A DNA stretch of 64,000 nucleotides from Brevundimonas sp. Root608 (GTDB lineage: Bacteria; Pseudomonadota; Alphaproteobacteria; Caulobacterales; Caulobacteraceae), in NCBI RefSeq assembly GCF_001427825.1, contig NZ_LMGT01000001.1:674063-738062 (forward strand). Direction: 5' to 3'. The translations under genes and the position numbers were made by a program. This document shows, one piece after another, positions 1-7,778 of this stretch (position 1 is the first letter of the stretch; each line of letters starts with the position of its first letter). Below the pieces are notes generated by a model. It ran no database searches. It worked only from the letters and a program-made list of their open reading frames with translations, and was not told where the DNA came from.

Positions 1-554
1 TCAACGCCGTCGCGGCTGAAGACATAGCCGAGCACGCCGCCGCTGCTCCACGGCAGGCCTTCGACGTAGCGGGTCTCGGCGCGGTAGACCGTCCCGTTCC
101 AGGTCAGCTCGCCCGCCCTCTGCGGCTGTTGCAGCCGGTTCAGCCAGCTGCCGTGGCGGCTGAGGGCCAGGGTGAAGGCGGCGTCCGGCGGGGCGGCGCC
201 GGCGAAGACGCAGTTGTAGGACAGGGGCTCGCGCTCGAAGGTGATCCAGAGGAACTGCGCCCGGGCCTGGCCGCCCTCGCATTCGCCGCGCACCTCTTCG
301 GCGAGCGAGGGGATCGTCAGGCTGAACGAGGTTTTCGCATGGGCGCTGCGCCGGAAGGGCAGGGCCATGCCCGACGACCGGGCGCTGGCCGAGCCGACGT
401 ATTCCGCGATGCCGAAGCCGGGGCGGAACAGGCTGGGGCCGCGACGGCCCTGCAGCTGCACCCGCTCGGTGCGGTCCCTGAACGGCGCGCCGGCGTCCTG
501 GGCGGCGGCGGCGGACGCCAGGCACAGGGCGGCGATGGCGACGATGGTCTTCAT
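1..554 (-). CDS. hypothetical secreted protein (C-terminus beyond window edge)
   Basis: The reading frame starts at an ATG at 554, preceded by a GGAGGGG ribosome binding site, and stays open to the window edge, so the 3' end is missing. About 184 residues are visible. The N-terminus (MKTIVAIAALCLASAAAAQ) is a typical Sec signal peptide with an AAAAQ cleavage region, so the product should be periplasmic or secreted. Two cysteines (in the GECEGG and YNCVFAG contexts) could form a disulfide. I recognise no family. The codon usage is the normal GC-rich type of the neighbours. It lies just downstream of, and on the same strand as, another exported protein, with a 70-nt gap between them. Confidence 0.7.
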   Translation of the reverse strand, partial: MKTIVAIAALCLASAAAAQDAGAPFRDRTERVQLQGRRGPSLFRPGFGIAEYVGSASARSSGMALPFRRSAHAKTSFSLTIPSLAEEVRGECEGGQARAQFLWITFEREPLSYNCVFAGAAPPDAAFTLALSRHGSWLNRLQQPQRAGELTWNGTVYRAETRYVEGLPWSSGGVLGYVFSRDGV

Positions 555-627
555 GGTCCCCTCCAGTGATGCCTGGAGAGACTGCGCCGGCCCGATCAGC
601 TTCGCAATACGCCGGTCGGTGAAACCG

Positions 628-1248
628 TCAGTTCGCCCCGGCGGGGGTCGCGGCCGAGGCCATCATCGCGGCCTGGCTGGGCTGGCGCTCCCACGACGGG
701 GGGCAGCCCTCGAAGCGGCCGGCGTCGACGATGGTCAGGCGGCGCTGGTTGAAGCGCATGGCCGGGGACATCGAGCCGCGGCCGTGGCCGGTGTAGAGGT
801 CGATCTTCTGGCCCTTGATCGCGCCGCCGGTGTCGGAGGCGTACCAGTAGCCGTCGTGGATCGAACCGTCCGACATGCGCATGCCCACCGTCTCGCGGAT
901 GAACAGGCGGGTGCGGCGGGGGATGTAGCGGGGGTCGGTGGCGACCGTGCGCATGGCGATCGGACGGCAGCCGAGGCTGTCGTTGCCCGTCGCTCCGCCG
1001 CCGCCGGCATGGTAGAGATTGGCGCGGGCGCTCCAGTTGGCGTCGCCCTGCATCAGGTCCTGCTGGTCGGGGGTGAGCTCGCGCTCGACGCCGCTGTCCG
1101 TGGAACCTTCCGTGGCCGGGACGGTTGATTCAGCACCCCAGCCCGCGCTCGTCGCAGCCTGGTAGGACACCGGATCGCCTGTCGCCTGAACCTGGGCGGG
1201 AAGGGCCATCGCCATCACAATGGCGAACGCAGCGGCTTTGCCGAGCAT
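628..1248 (-). CDS. secreted 3D-domain protein (double-psi beta-barrel, MltA C-terminal-like)
   Basis: 206 residues with an N-terminal signal peptide (ALPAQVQA cleavage region). The C-terminal half, roughly residues 95-185, carries the 3D-domain pattern: RTVATDPRYIPRRTRLFI, then ASDTGGAIKGQKIDLYTG with the conserved aspartates, ending in IVDAG. In known families this double-psi barrel is found in the lytic transglycosylase MltA and in Rpf/YabE-type cell-wall enzymes, where the three Asp residues act in glycan cleavage. A peptidoglycan-acting periplasmic role is therefore inferred; MltA's own N-terminal domain is not present. The start at 1248 is an ATG directly before the signal peptide. Confidence 0.75.
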   Translation of the reverse strand: MLGKAAAFAIVMAMALPAQVQATGDPVSYQAATSAGWGAESTVPATEGSTDSGVERELTPDQQDLMQGDANWSARANLYHAGGGGATGNDSLGCRPIAMRTVATDPRYIPRRTRLFIRETVGMRMSDGSIHDGYWYASDTGGAIKGQKIDLYTGHGRGSMSPAMRFNQRRLTIVDAGRFEGCPPSWERQPSQAAMMASAATPAGAN

Positions 1249-1467
1249 GTTGCGGACTCACGGAAACGCCGGCCCCATACGCGTCCGGTGGGCGGCTTGT
1301 CCTTCCCAAATGTGGCGAAAACCCGACATTCACGCTGCGGTGCGACATCGCGCCCGGTTCTCCGGTGGATAAGTGGAGCTTGTCACGGTCACGTGGAATC
1401 TCGTTTGGCCAACCGCGCGAAACCTGTAAGCAGTATTCGCAGATCAACATCACTTTGCTGAGGGCCG

Positions 1468-2052
1468 ATGCTTACTGTCCATGGAGATATTCGGTCCGGC
1501 AACTGTTTGAAGGTCAAGTGGTTGCTCGACCGGCTGGGGCTTGATTATCGGTGGATCGAAACCGACGTCATGTCCGGCGTGACGCGCAGCCCGGAATTCC
1601 TCGCCCTCAATCCCGCCGGACAGACGCCGACCGTGGTGCTGGAGGATGGCCGGGTCCTGGCCCAGTCCAACGCCATCATCGGCTATTTCGGCGAGGGCAC
1701 GGCCTTCATCCCGGCCGACGCCTATGATCGCGCCCGGATGTACGAATGGCTGTTCTGGGAGCAGTACAGCCACGAGCCCTATATCGCCGTGGTCCGGTTC
1801 CAGCGGCTGCTGGCCGGCAAGCGGCCCGACGAGATCGAGCCCCGGCTGGTCGAGCGCGGCCATGCGGCCCTCGCCCGGATGGAGGCGGCGCTGTCGCAGG
1901 CGGACTGGCTGGTCGGAGCGGGCCCGACCCTGGCCGACCTGGCGCTGGTCGCCTATACGCGGGTGGCGCACGAGGGGGATTTCGACCTCTCGGCCTATCC
2001 CGCCATCGTCGCATGGATCGCGCGGGTGGAGGACGCCTTCGGGATACGCTAA
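1468..2052 (+). CDS. glutathione S-transferase family protein
   Basis: 194 residues with the two-domain GST layout: an N-terminal thioredoxin-like domain (VHGDIRSGNCLKVKWLLDRL, then the glutathione-site stretch QTPTVVLEDGRVLAQSNAII with the cis-Pro and the SN pair that contacts the gamma-glutamyl group) and an all-helical C-terminal domain ending near WIARVEDAFGI. The presence of QSNAI argues that it binds glutathione. The substrate is unknown. It is a single gene, with a 217-nt upstream region shared divergently with the 3D-domain protein and 29 nt before the next gene. Confidence 0.9.
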   Translation: MLTVHGDIRSGNCLKVKWLLDRLGLDYRWIETDVMSGVTRSPEFLALNPAGQTPTVVLEDGRVLAQSNAIIGYFGEGTAFIPADAYDRARMYEWLFWEQYSHEPYIAVVRFQRLLAGKRPDEIEPRLVERGHAALARMEAALSQADWLVGAGPTLADLALVAYTRVAHEGDFDLSAYPAIVAWIARVEDAFGIR

Positions 2053-2081
2053 GGCGGTCCGGTCATTCGTCGGAGCCTGCC

Positions 2082-3104
2082 ATGAAGCGTCTCGCCCTCG
2101 CCGCCCTTGTCCTCGTCGCCGCCGGCGGCGTGGCGCTGCAGGCCGACGCCTGGGGCAACACCGGCCACCGGCTGATCGGCGTCGCGGCGGTGCGCGGGCT
2201 AACCGACGAGATGCCGGCCTTCCTGCGCACGCCCGGGGCGGCGGCCGAGGTCGGCGAGCTGGCGCGCGAGCCGGATCGGACCAAGGGCGGGGGGCAGCCG
2301 CACGACCGCGAGCGCGACACCGCTCACTTCGTCGACATGACCGACGACGGCCGGATCATGAACGCGCAGGGCCTGTCCATCGACGCCTTGCCCCGGCTGA
2401 AGTCGGAGTATGACGCGGCGCTTCTGGCGGCGGGGATCGAGGTCGATGACGCCGGCTATCTGCCCTACGCCATCATGGACGGCTATCAGCAGCTGGTGCG
2501 CGACTTCGCCACCTGGCGGGTGCTGAACGCCGCCGAGGGGCGCGAGCGCGATCCGGGCAAGCGCGCCTGGTACCGCGAGGACCGGCTGCGCCGCGAGGCC
2601 CTGATCCTGCGCGACATGGGCTATCTGGGCCACTATGTCGGCGACGGCTCGCAGCCGCACCACACGACGATCCACTACAATGGCTGGTCGCAGAGCGTGC
2701 CCAATCCCGAGGGTTTCACGACCTCGCGCCAGACCCATGGAGCGTTCGAGAACGCCTTCACGGGTCGGGTGGCGCGGCTGGACGCGATCGAGGCGGCCAT
2801 GGCGGCGCCGGCGCTGGACGGGTTCGACCTGCGCGCGCGGGTGCCGGCCTATCTGAAGACCACGCTGGCCGAGGTGCGGCCCTTCTATGGGCTGGAGAAG
2901 GCCGGTGGGTTTGCCGAAAGCGATGCCCGCGGCGCGGCCTTCGTGACGGCGCGGCTTGCGGCGGGGGCGTCGGAGCTGCGCGACCTTTACGTCCTGGCCT
3001 GGCGTGACTCGGCCGATGACTCGATCGGCTGGCCGGTGGTCAAGGTGGCCGAGGTCGAGGCCGGGACCGCCGATCCGTGGCTGGCCATGTACGGCGAGGA
3101 CTGA
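2082..3104 (+). CDS. S1/P1-type nuclease, secreted
   Basis: 340 residues from the ATG at 2082. The signal peptide is followed by a cleavage site that would leave Trp as the mature N-terminus (ADA/WGNTGHRLIG). In S1/P1 nucleases this N-terminal Trp and the following His coordinate the catalytic zinc cluster. Further zinc-ligand motifs are HFVDM and YLGHYVGDGSQPHHTT, matching the family pattern GD..QPLH. Family members cut single-stranded DNA/RNA and remove 3' phosphate, and the role here is probably extracytoplasmic nucleic-acid or phosphate scavenging. The stop codon abuts the TTG start of the next gene, so the two are likely co-transcribed. Confidence 0.85.
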   Translation: MKRLALAALVLVAAGGVALQADAWGNTGHRLIGVAAVRGLTDEMPAFLRTPGAAAEVGELAREPDRTKGGGQPHDRERDTAHFVDMTDDGRIMNAQGLSIDALPRLKSEYDAALLAAGIEVDDAGYLPYAIMDGYQQLVRDFATWRVLNAAEGRERDPGKRAWYREDRLRREALILRDMGYLGHYVGDGSQPHHTTIHYNGWSQSVPNPEGFTTSRQTHGAFENAFTGRVARLDAIEAAMAAPALDGFDLRARVPAYLKTTLAEVRPFYGLEKAGGFAESDARGAAFVTARLAAGASELRDLYVLAWRDSADDSIGWPVVKVAEVEAGTADPWLAMYGED

Positions 3105-3884
3105 TTGGCCGACGAACCCACACCGCCGGTCGTCATCCTCGACAAGTCCCAGATGGCCGAGAACATCGGCGCGGTGGCGCGGGTGATGGCCAATTTCGGC
3201 CTGTCGGAGCTGCGCCTCGTGGCGCCGCGCGACGGCTGGCCGCAGGCGCGGGCCTGGGCCACGGCCTCGGGCGCCGACTGGGTGCTGGAGGGGGTGAAGG
3301 TGTTCGACAGCGTGGCCGATGCGGTGGCCGACCTGAACACCGTCTTCGCCGCCACGGCCCGGCCGCGCGAGACGCGCATGGCCGTGCGCACGCCGCGCGA
3401 GACCGCCCGCATCCTGTTCGACGACCGCGCCTCGGGCCTGAACATCGGCCTGCTGTTCGGCGGTGAGCGGGCCGGGCTGGAAACCAGCGACATCGCCCTG
3501 ACCCAGGGCATCGTCACCATTCCGATCGATCCGCGGCACCATTCGCTGAACCTGGCCCAGGCGGTGGCGATCAACGCCTATGAGTGGCGCACCACCGTGC
3601 TGGATGCGCCGCCGCCGCGCTTCCGCGAGGGCGATCCGCCGGCGTCGGGGGCGCTGATGCTGGGGATGTACGAGCATCTGGAGCGGGAGCTGGACGACGG
3701 CGGCTTCTTCCATCCGCCGGAGAAGCGGCCGTCGATGGTGCAGAACCTGCGGGTGATGCTGGGGCGGTCGGCGTTCTCGGAACAGGAGGTCGCGACCTTC
3801 CGGGGGGTGATCACGGCGCTGTCGAAGGGGCGGGGCCGGGTGCTGGCGAAGCTGGCGGCGGAGAAGGCGGCGGGGGAAGGCTAG
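3105..3884 (+). CDS. trmJ: TrmJ/TrmH-family RNA 2'-O-methyltransferase
   Basis: 259 residues, SPOUT fold. The N-terminal VVILDKSQMAENIGAVAR and NFGLSELRLVAPRDGW motifs, the middle NIGLLFGGERAGL and the C-terminal VTIPIDPRHHSLNLAQAVAI form the trefoil-knot S-adenosylmethionine site typical of TrmJ, which methylates position 32 of tRNA. The long C-terminal helical extension fits TrmJ rather than TrmL. The start chosen is TTG at 3105, directly after the TGA of the upstream gene, because a start at the internal ATG (3153) would cut off the first conserved strand. It converges with the sirtuin gene, with a REP-like hairpin between them. Confidence 0.85.
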   Translation: MADEPTPPVVILDKSQMAENIGAVARVMANFGLSELRLVAPRDGWPQARAWATASGADWVLEGVKVFDSVADAVADLNTVFAATARPRETRMAVRTPRETARILFDDRASGLNIGLLFGGERAGLETSDIALTQGIVTIPIDPRHHSLNLAQAVAINAYEWRTTVLDAPPPRFREGDPPASGALMLGMYEHLERELDDGGFFHPPEKRPSMVQNLRVMLGRSAFSEQEVATFRGVITALSKGRGRVLAKLAAEKAAGEG

Positions 3885-3892
3885 CCTTTCAT

Positions 3893-3924
3893 CCGCTCAT
3901 CCCGACTTTCGCCGGGATGAGCGG
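3893..3924. repeat. REP-like palindrome, family B (single copy)
   Basis: A 12-bp perfect stem (CCGCTCATCCCG with CGGGATGAGCGG) around an 8-nt loop, lying between the convergent trmJ-like and sirtuin genes. The same core (CTCATCCCGGCGAAAGCCGGGA type) recurs as an inverted pair at 60203-60333. There is no T-run, so it is not a standard intrinsic terminator, although it may act to stabilise 3' ends. Confidence 0.75.
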
Positions 3925-3932
3925 GTGTGGGA

Positions 3933-4658
3933 TCAGTCCGCCAGCAGACCCTCGACGAAAGCCGGCACAGTTTCGGTGGCCGGACCGTACAGGCCCTCGT
4001 CGAACAGGCGGCTGCCCGGCGTGGGTTCGAGATTGATCTCCACGGTGTGGGCGCCCGCGAACCCGGCCTGCCGAACGAAGCCGGCGGCGGGCCAGACCGC
4101 GCCGGAGGTGCCGATGGCGACGAACAGGTCGCAGGCGGCGAGCGCCCCGTCGATGCGGTCCATCTCCAGCGGGAATTCGCCAAACCAGACGATGTGCGGG
4201 CGAAGGCGGCCTTCGCCGTGGTGCGGCGAGGGCTCGTGGGCCGCGAGATCGCCAGGCCAGTCGCAGACCCGGCCCGTGCGGGTGCAGCGGACCTTGAGCA
4301 GTTCGCCGTGCATGTGGACCAGGTCGAAGCCCGGGGCTGGCGGCGTTTCGGCATGGACGCGGTCGTGCAGGTCGTCGACGTTCTGGGTGACCAGCAGGAT
4401 ATCGCCGTCCCAGCGCGCCGCGAGATCGGCCAGGGCGAGGTGGGCGGCGTTGGGCCGGACCTCGGAAAGCTGACGGCGACGACGGTTGTAGAAGTCCTGC
4501 ACCAGGGCGGGGTCGCGGGCGAAGGCGTCGGGCGTGGCCACGTCCTCGATGCGATGGCCCATCCACAGGCCGTCGTCGGCGCGGAAGGTGGGGACGCCGG
4601 ACTCGGCGGATATGCCGGCGCCGGTGAGGATGACGAGGTTTCGGATATTGCGCGTCAT
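3933..4658 (-). CDS. cobB: NAD-dependent protein deacylase, sirtuin (CobB type)
   Basis: 241 residues with the sirtuin Rossmann core: ILTGAGISAESGVPTFR at the N-terminus, LLVTQNVDDLHDRV, the catalytic histidine in LVHMHGEL, and VWFGEFP and AIGTSGAVWPAAG further on. The closest pattern is E. coli CobB. It should remove acyl groups from protein lysines using NAD. Oddly, the small zinc module is eroded: the first Cys (VRCTRTGRVC) remains, but the position where CobB has a CHCC cluster reads SPHH. It overlaps the upstream membrane-protein gene by 4 nt (ATGA). Confidence 0.9.
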   Translation of the reverse strand: MTRNIRNLVILTGAGISAESGVPTFRADDGLWMGHRIEDVATPDAFARDPALVQDFYNRRRRQLSEVRPNAAHLALADLAARWDGDILLVTQNVDDLHDRVHAETPPAPGFDLVHMHGELLKVRCTRTGRVCDWPGDLAAHEPSPHHGEGRLRPHIVWFGEFPLEMDRIDGALAACDLFVAIGTSGAVWPAAGFVRQAGFAGAHTVEINLEPTPGSRLFDEGLYGPATETVPAFVEGLLAD

Positions 4659-5026
4659 CGTCCGCGCCCACGCCGCCGTAAGCGTTTACGTTGCGACGTC
4701 GCAGTGACGCTTTCGCTTCGGTGATATTCGGGGGACAGGAGGAATTTCCCCCGTTGATCAAACTCCCGATCGCCGATGATCGAGACAGCTCTCAACAGAC
4801 GCGTGATCCGCCACGCGACGAACGCGGCCCAGCCTGCGCCCAACGGAATGATCTCCACCCGGGCGCTCCCTTCCGCAACGGGTCCGATAAAGTGCGCGCC
4901 CGTCATCACGAGGATGATGAAGAAGAGCGGGCCGAAGATGGAGAGCGGTCGCCGTTGAGTGGCGAGGTCGTGGTCCACCCAACGTCGTGTGCGAAGGTAG
5001 ATGGTCACATTCTTCGCCGCGGGCAT
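4655..5026 (-). CDS. small two-helix membrane protein, unknown function
   Basis: About 123 residues from the ATG at 5026; a longer version from a TTG at 5068 is possible and neither start has a good Shine-Dalgarno sequence. Two hydrophobic segments are visible (IFGPLFFIILVMTGAHFIGP and IIPLGAGWAAFVAWRITRLL), followed by a strongly basic tail (SQRKRLRRRGRGR). Its end overlaps the sirtuin start by 4 nt, so the two are probably translated from one mRNA. I recognise no family. Confidence 0.55.
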   Translation of the reverse strand: MPAAKNVTIYLRTRRWVDHDLATQRRPLSIFGPLFFIILVMTGAHFIGPVAEGSARVEIIPLGAGWAAFVAWRITRLLRAVSIIGDREFDQRGKFLLSPEYHRSESVTATSQRKRLRRRGRGR

Positions 5027-5129
5027 GCCGCAACGGTGAGCGATCGAAAACTGGCTGGCAATGGTCAAGGCGGTTTCGGGCCGGCAGCCGGATCGTTAGA
5101 ACGTGGACGACTCGCGAAAGGACCCGCCC

Positions 5130-6236
5130 ATGAAAACCCGCGCCGCCGTCGCCTTCGAGGCCAAACGTCCGCTCGAGATCGTCGAGGTCGATCTGGAGGG
5201 GCCGCGCGCGGGCGAGGTGCTGGTCGAGATCAAGGCGACGGGCATCTGCCACACCGACGCCTATACCCTGGACGGACTGGACAGCGAGGGCGTCTTCCCG
5301 TCGATCCTCGGGCATGAGGGGGCGGGGGTGGTGGTCGAGGTGGGGCCGGGGGTGACCTCGGTCGCGGTCGGGGACCATGTCATCCCGCTGTACACGCCCG
5401 AGTGCCGGCAATGTAAAAGCTGCCTCAGCCGCAAGACCAATCTGTGCACCGCCATCCGGGCCACCCAGGGCAAGGGCGTCATGCCCGACGGCACCAGCCG
5501 GTTCAGCTACAAGGGCCAGGCGATCGCCCACTATATGGGCTGTTCGACCTTCTCGAATTTCACCGTCCTGCCCGAGATCGCCCTCGCCAAGATCCGCAAG
5601 GACGCGCCGTTCGCGAGCGCCTGCTACGTCGGCTGCGGCGTGACCACGGGGGTCGGGGCGGTGGTCAATACGGCCAAGGTCGAGCCGGGGGCCAACTGCG
5701 TGGTGTTCGGCCTGGGCGGCATCGGGCTGAACGTCATCCAGGGGCTGAAGATGGTCGGGGCCGACATGATCGTCGGCGTCGACATCAACCCCGCCAAGGA
5801 AGAGTGGGGCCGCCGGTTCGGGATGACGCATTTCGTCAATCCCAAGGATGTGCCGGATGTCGTCGCGCATCTGGTCGAGCTGACCGGGGGCGGGGCCGAC
5901 TACACCTTCGACTGCACCGGCAACACCACAGTGATGCGTCAGGCGCTGGAGGCCTGTCACCGCGGCTGGGGCGAGAGCATCGTCATCGGCGTGGCCGAGT
6001 CCGGCAAGGAGATCGCCACGCGGCCGTTCCAGCTGGTGACCGGCCGGGTCTGGCGCGGCTCGGCCTTCGGCGGCGCGCGGGGCCGGACCGATACGCCGAA
6101 GATCGTCGACTGGTACATGGACGGGAAGATCGAGATCGACCCGATGATTACCCATACGCTGCCGCTGGAGCGGATCAACGAGGCCTTCGACCTGATGCAT
6201 GCGGGCGAGAGCATCCGCAGCGTGGTGGTGTTCTAG
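5130..6236 (+). CDS. frmA: S-(hydroxymethyl)glutathione dehydrogenase / class III alcohol dehydrogenase
   Basis: 368 residues. Zinc-dependent medium-chain dehydrogenase: catalytic-zinc motifs [15 protein letters not shown] and GHEGAGVV, structural-zinc cysteines in [15 protein letters not shown], and the NAD site [12 protein letters not shown]. The class III hallmark (GLDSEGVFP near the N-terminus) identifies the enzyme that oxidises S-hydroxymethylglutathione to S-formylglutathione in formaldehyde detoxification. The start is set at 5130 because AAAGGA lies 7 nt upstream, and MKTRAAVAF is the usual N-terminus. S-formylglutathione hydrolase, the next enzyme, lies 0.7 kb downstream on the same strand. 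Confidence 0.95.
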   Translation: MKTRAAVAFEAKRPLEIVEVDLEGPRAGEVLVEIKATGICHTDAYTLDGLDSEGVFPSILGHEGAGVVVEVGPGVTSVAVGDHVIPLYTPECRQCKSCLSRKTNLCTAIRATQGKGVMPDGTSRFSYKGQAIAHYMGCSTFSNFTVLPEIALAKIRKDAPFASACYVGCGVTTGVGAVVNTAKVEPGANCVVFGLGGIGLNVIQGLKMVGADMIVGVDINPAKEEWGRRFGMTHFVNPKDVPDVVAHLVELTGGGADYTFDCTGNTTVMRQALEACHRGWGESIVIGVAESGKEIATRPFQLVTGRVWRGSAFGGARGRTDTPKIVDWYMDGKIEIDPMITHTLPLERINEAFDLMHAGESIRSVVVF

Positions 6237-6248
6237 AGGGGCCGTTAG

Positions 6249-6287
6249 CTTGTCATCCCGGAAGCCGCGCGGCGGCTATCCGGGACG
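6249..6287 (+). repeat. REP-like repeat, family A, left arm of inverted pair
   Basis: A 39-nt unit beginning CTTGTCATCCCGGAAGCCGC and ending CCGGGACG, perfectly complementary to 6394-6432. The two units are separated by 106 nt and could form a long cruciform or RNA hairpin between frmA and the VOC gene. This layout resembles the REPIN arrangement of paired REP sequences. Confidence 0.85.
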
Positions 6288-6393
6288 CTCTGCTGAACCG
6301 GACCGGGCGCCGAGATCGCGCGGCGGCATGGGCCTGACCCTGCTCCCGGCTCACCCTGCGGGCTTTCCGGGAGAGACGGGTGAGGATCGACGT

Positions 6394-6432
6394 CGTCCCG
6401 GATAGCCGCCGCGCGGCTTCCGGGATGACAAG
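6394..6432 (-). repeat. REP-like repeat, family A, right arm of inverted pair
   Basis: Exact reverse complement of 6249-6287 over 39 nt. A third, imperfect copy in this same orientation lies at 6861-6894. Confidence 0.85.
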
Positions 6433-6485
6433 GCAATCGGATTGAGGTTAGTCTCTAAAAGAAACGTACAAGCTGGAGGGAAGCC

Positions 6486-6869
6486 ATGTTCACCCACATC
6501 ACCGTCGGCGCGAACGACGTCGAGGCGTCGCGGAAATTCTATGACGCGGCGCTGGGGGCGCTGGGCCTGGATCCGGCCAGCGGGCCGGACCCCAAGGGAC
6601 GGTACTGGTGGCGGACCCGCATGGGCGCCTTCGCGGTCGGCACGCCGATCGACGGCGAGCCGGCCTGCCACGCCAACGGCGGCACCATCGGTTTCGCGGC
6701 GAAGACGCCGGAGATGGTCCAGGCCTTCCATGACGCCGGCGTCGCCGCCGGCGGCACGGCCATCGAGGACCCGCCGGGCGAGCGCAACGGCCCGTTCGGC
6801 ACGTTGAACCTGGCCTATCTGCGCGACCCGTCGGGCAACAAGGTGTGCGCCCTGCACCGGCCCGGATAG
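6486..6869 (+). CDS. VOC-superfamily (glyoxalase/bleomycin-resistance-like) protein
   Basis: 127 residues with the paired beta-alpha-beta-beta-beta units of the vicinal-oxygen-chelate fold: HITVGANDVEASRKFYDAAL at the start and LNLAYLRDPSGNKVCALH at the end. The first metal ligand is His4 and a Glu/His near the end could be the others. The substrate is unknown; it sits between the two formaldehyde-detoxification genes, which is suggestive only. The gene's last two codons and TAG stop are supplied by a family A repeat copy (from 6861). An AGCTGGAGGG Shine-Dalgarno region precedes the ATG. Confidence 0.85.
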   Translation: MFTHITVGANDVEASRKFYDAALGALGLDPASGPDPKGRYWWRTRMGAFAVGTPIDGEPACHANGGTIGFAAKTPEMVQAFHDAGVAAGGTAIEDPPGERNGPFGTLNLAYLRDPSGNKVCALHRPG

Positions 6870-6894
6870 CCGCTGCGCGGCTTCCGGGATGACA
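6861..6894 (-). repeat. REP-like repeat, family A, third copy overlapping a gene end
   Basis: Starts CCCGGATAGCCGCTGCGCGG and ends GGGATGACA; it differs from the 6394-6432 unit by one base in the core (GCTGC for GCCGC). The TAG inside GGATAGCC is the stop codon of the VOC gene. Confidence 0.8.
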
Positions 6895-6917
6895 CGGAGG
6901 GCGTTAGAGGGTCGGGC

Positions 6918-7751
6918 ATGGAAACCCTGAAGACCCACATCGTCCACGGCGGCGTGCTGCGCTATCTGCGCCACGACAGCGCGGCCACCGGCACGCCCAT
7001 GACGCTGTCGGTGTTCACGCCGCCGGGGGAGGGGCCGTTTCCGGTGCTGATCTGGCTGTCGGGCCTGACCTGCACCGAGGACAATTTCACCACCAAGGCG
7101 GGGGCCTATGCGGCGGCGGCGGCGCACGGGGTGATCATCGTGGCGCCGGACACCTCGCCGCGCGGGGAGGGCGTCGCCGACGACCCGGCCTATGACCTCG
7201 GGCAGGGGGCGGGCTTCTATGTCGATGCTACCCGGGCGCCGTGGGCGCCGCATTTCCGCATGGAAAGCTATGTCGTCGAGGAGCTGATCGGCCTGGTCGA
7301 TGCGGAATTCCCGACCACGAAGGCGCGGTCGATCAGCGGCCATTCGATGGGCGGGCACGGGGCGCTGACCCTGGCGCTGCGTCATCCGCATCTGTTCCGC
7401 TCGGTCTCGGCGTTCGCCCCGATCGCCTCGCCGACGCGGTGTCCGTGGGGCGAGAAGGCCTTCACCGCCTATCTGGGCCCGGACCGGGCCGTGTGGGAGG
7501 CGCACGATGCGGCGCGGCTGATCGAGAGCGGCGTGGGCGAGGGCTGTTACGACGACATCCTGATCGACCAGGGCGACGCCGATCCCTTCCTGGCGGAGCA
7601 GTTGAAGCCGGAGCTGCTGGTCGCGGCGGGCGCGGCGGCGGGCCAGACGATCAGCCTGCGGATGCAGCCCGGCTATGACCACTCCTATTTCTTCATGGCC
7701 AGTTTCATCGCCGACCATGTGGCGTTTCACGCGGCGCGGCTGAAGGGCTAG
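6918..7751 (+). CDS. fghA: S-formylglutathione hydrolase
   Basis: 277 residues, alpha/beta hydrolase of the esterase D family. Visible family motifs: PVLIWLSGLTCTEDNF (oxyanion region), the nucleophile elbow SGHSMGGHGAL with Ser143, DQGDADPFL with the acidic residue, and GYDHSYFFMASFI with the catalytic His. It hydrolyses S-formylglutathione to formate and glutathione, completing the pathway begun by the class III alcohol dehydrogenase at 5130-6236. The full length equals the usual 275-285 residues. Confidence 0.95.
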   Translation: METLKTHIVHGGVLRYLRHDSAATGTPMTLSVFTPPGEGPFPVLIWLSGLTCTEDNFTTKAGAYAAAAAHGVIIVAPDTSPRGEGVADDPAYDLGQGAGFYVDATRAPWAPHFRMESYVVEELIGLVDAEFPTTKARSISGHSMGGHGALTLALRHPHLFRSVSAFAPIASPTRCPWGEKAFTAYLGPDRAVWEAHDAARLIESGVGEGCYDDILIDQGDADPFLAEQLKPELLVAAGAAAGQTISLRMQPGYDHSYFFMASFIADHVAFHAARLKG

Positions 7752-7778
7752 ACTGGCTCCCAGACCGGAGGATTTCCG

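Noticed and set aside
1-525. 174-codon minus-strand frame at the window start
   Set aside because: Arg/Pro/Gly-rich shadow; a different minus-strand frame starting at 554 has a proper ribosome binding site and signal peptide and is open to the window edge.
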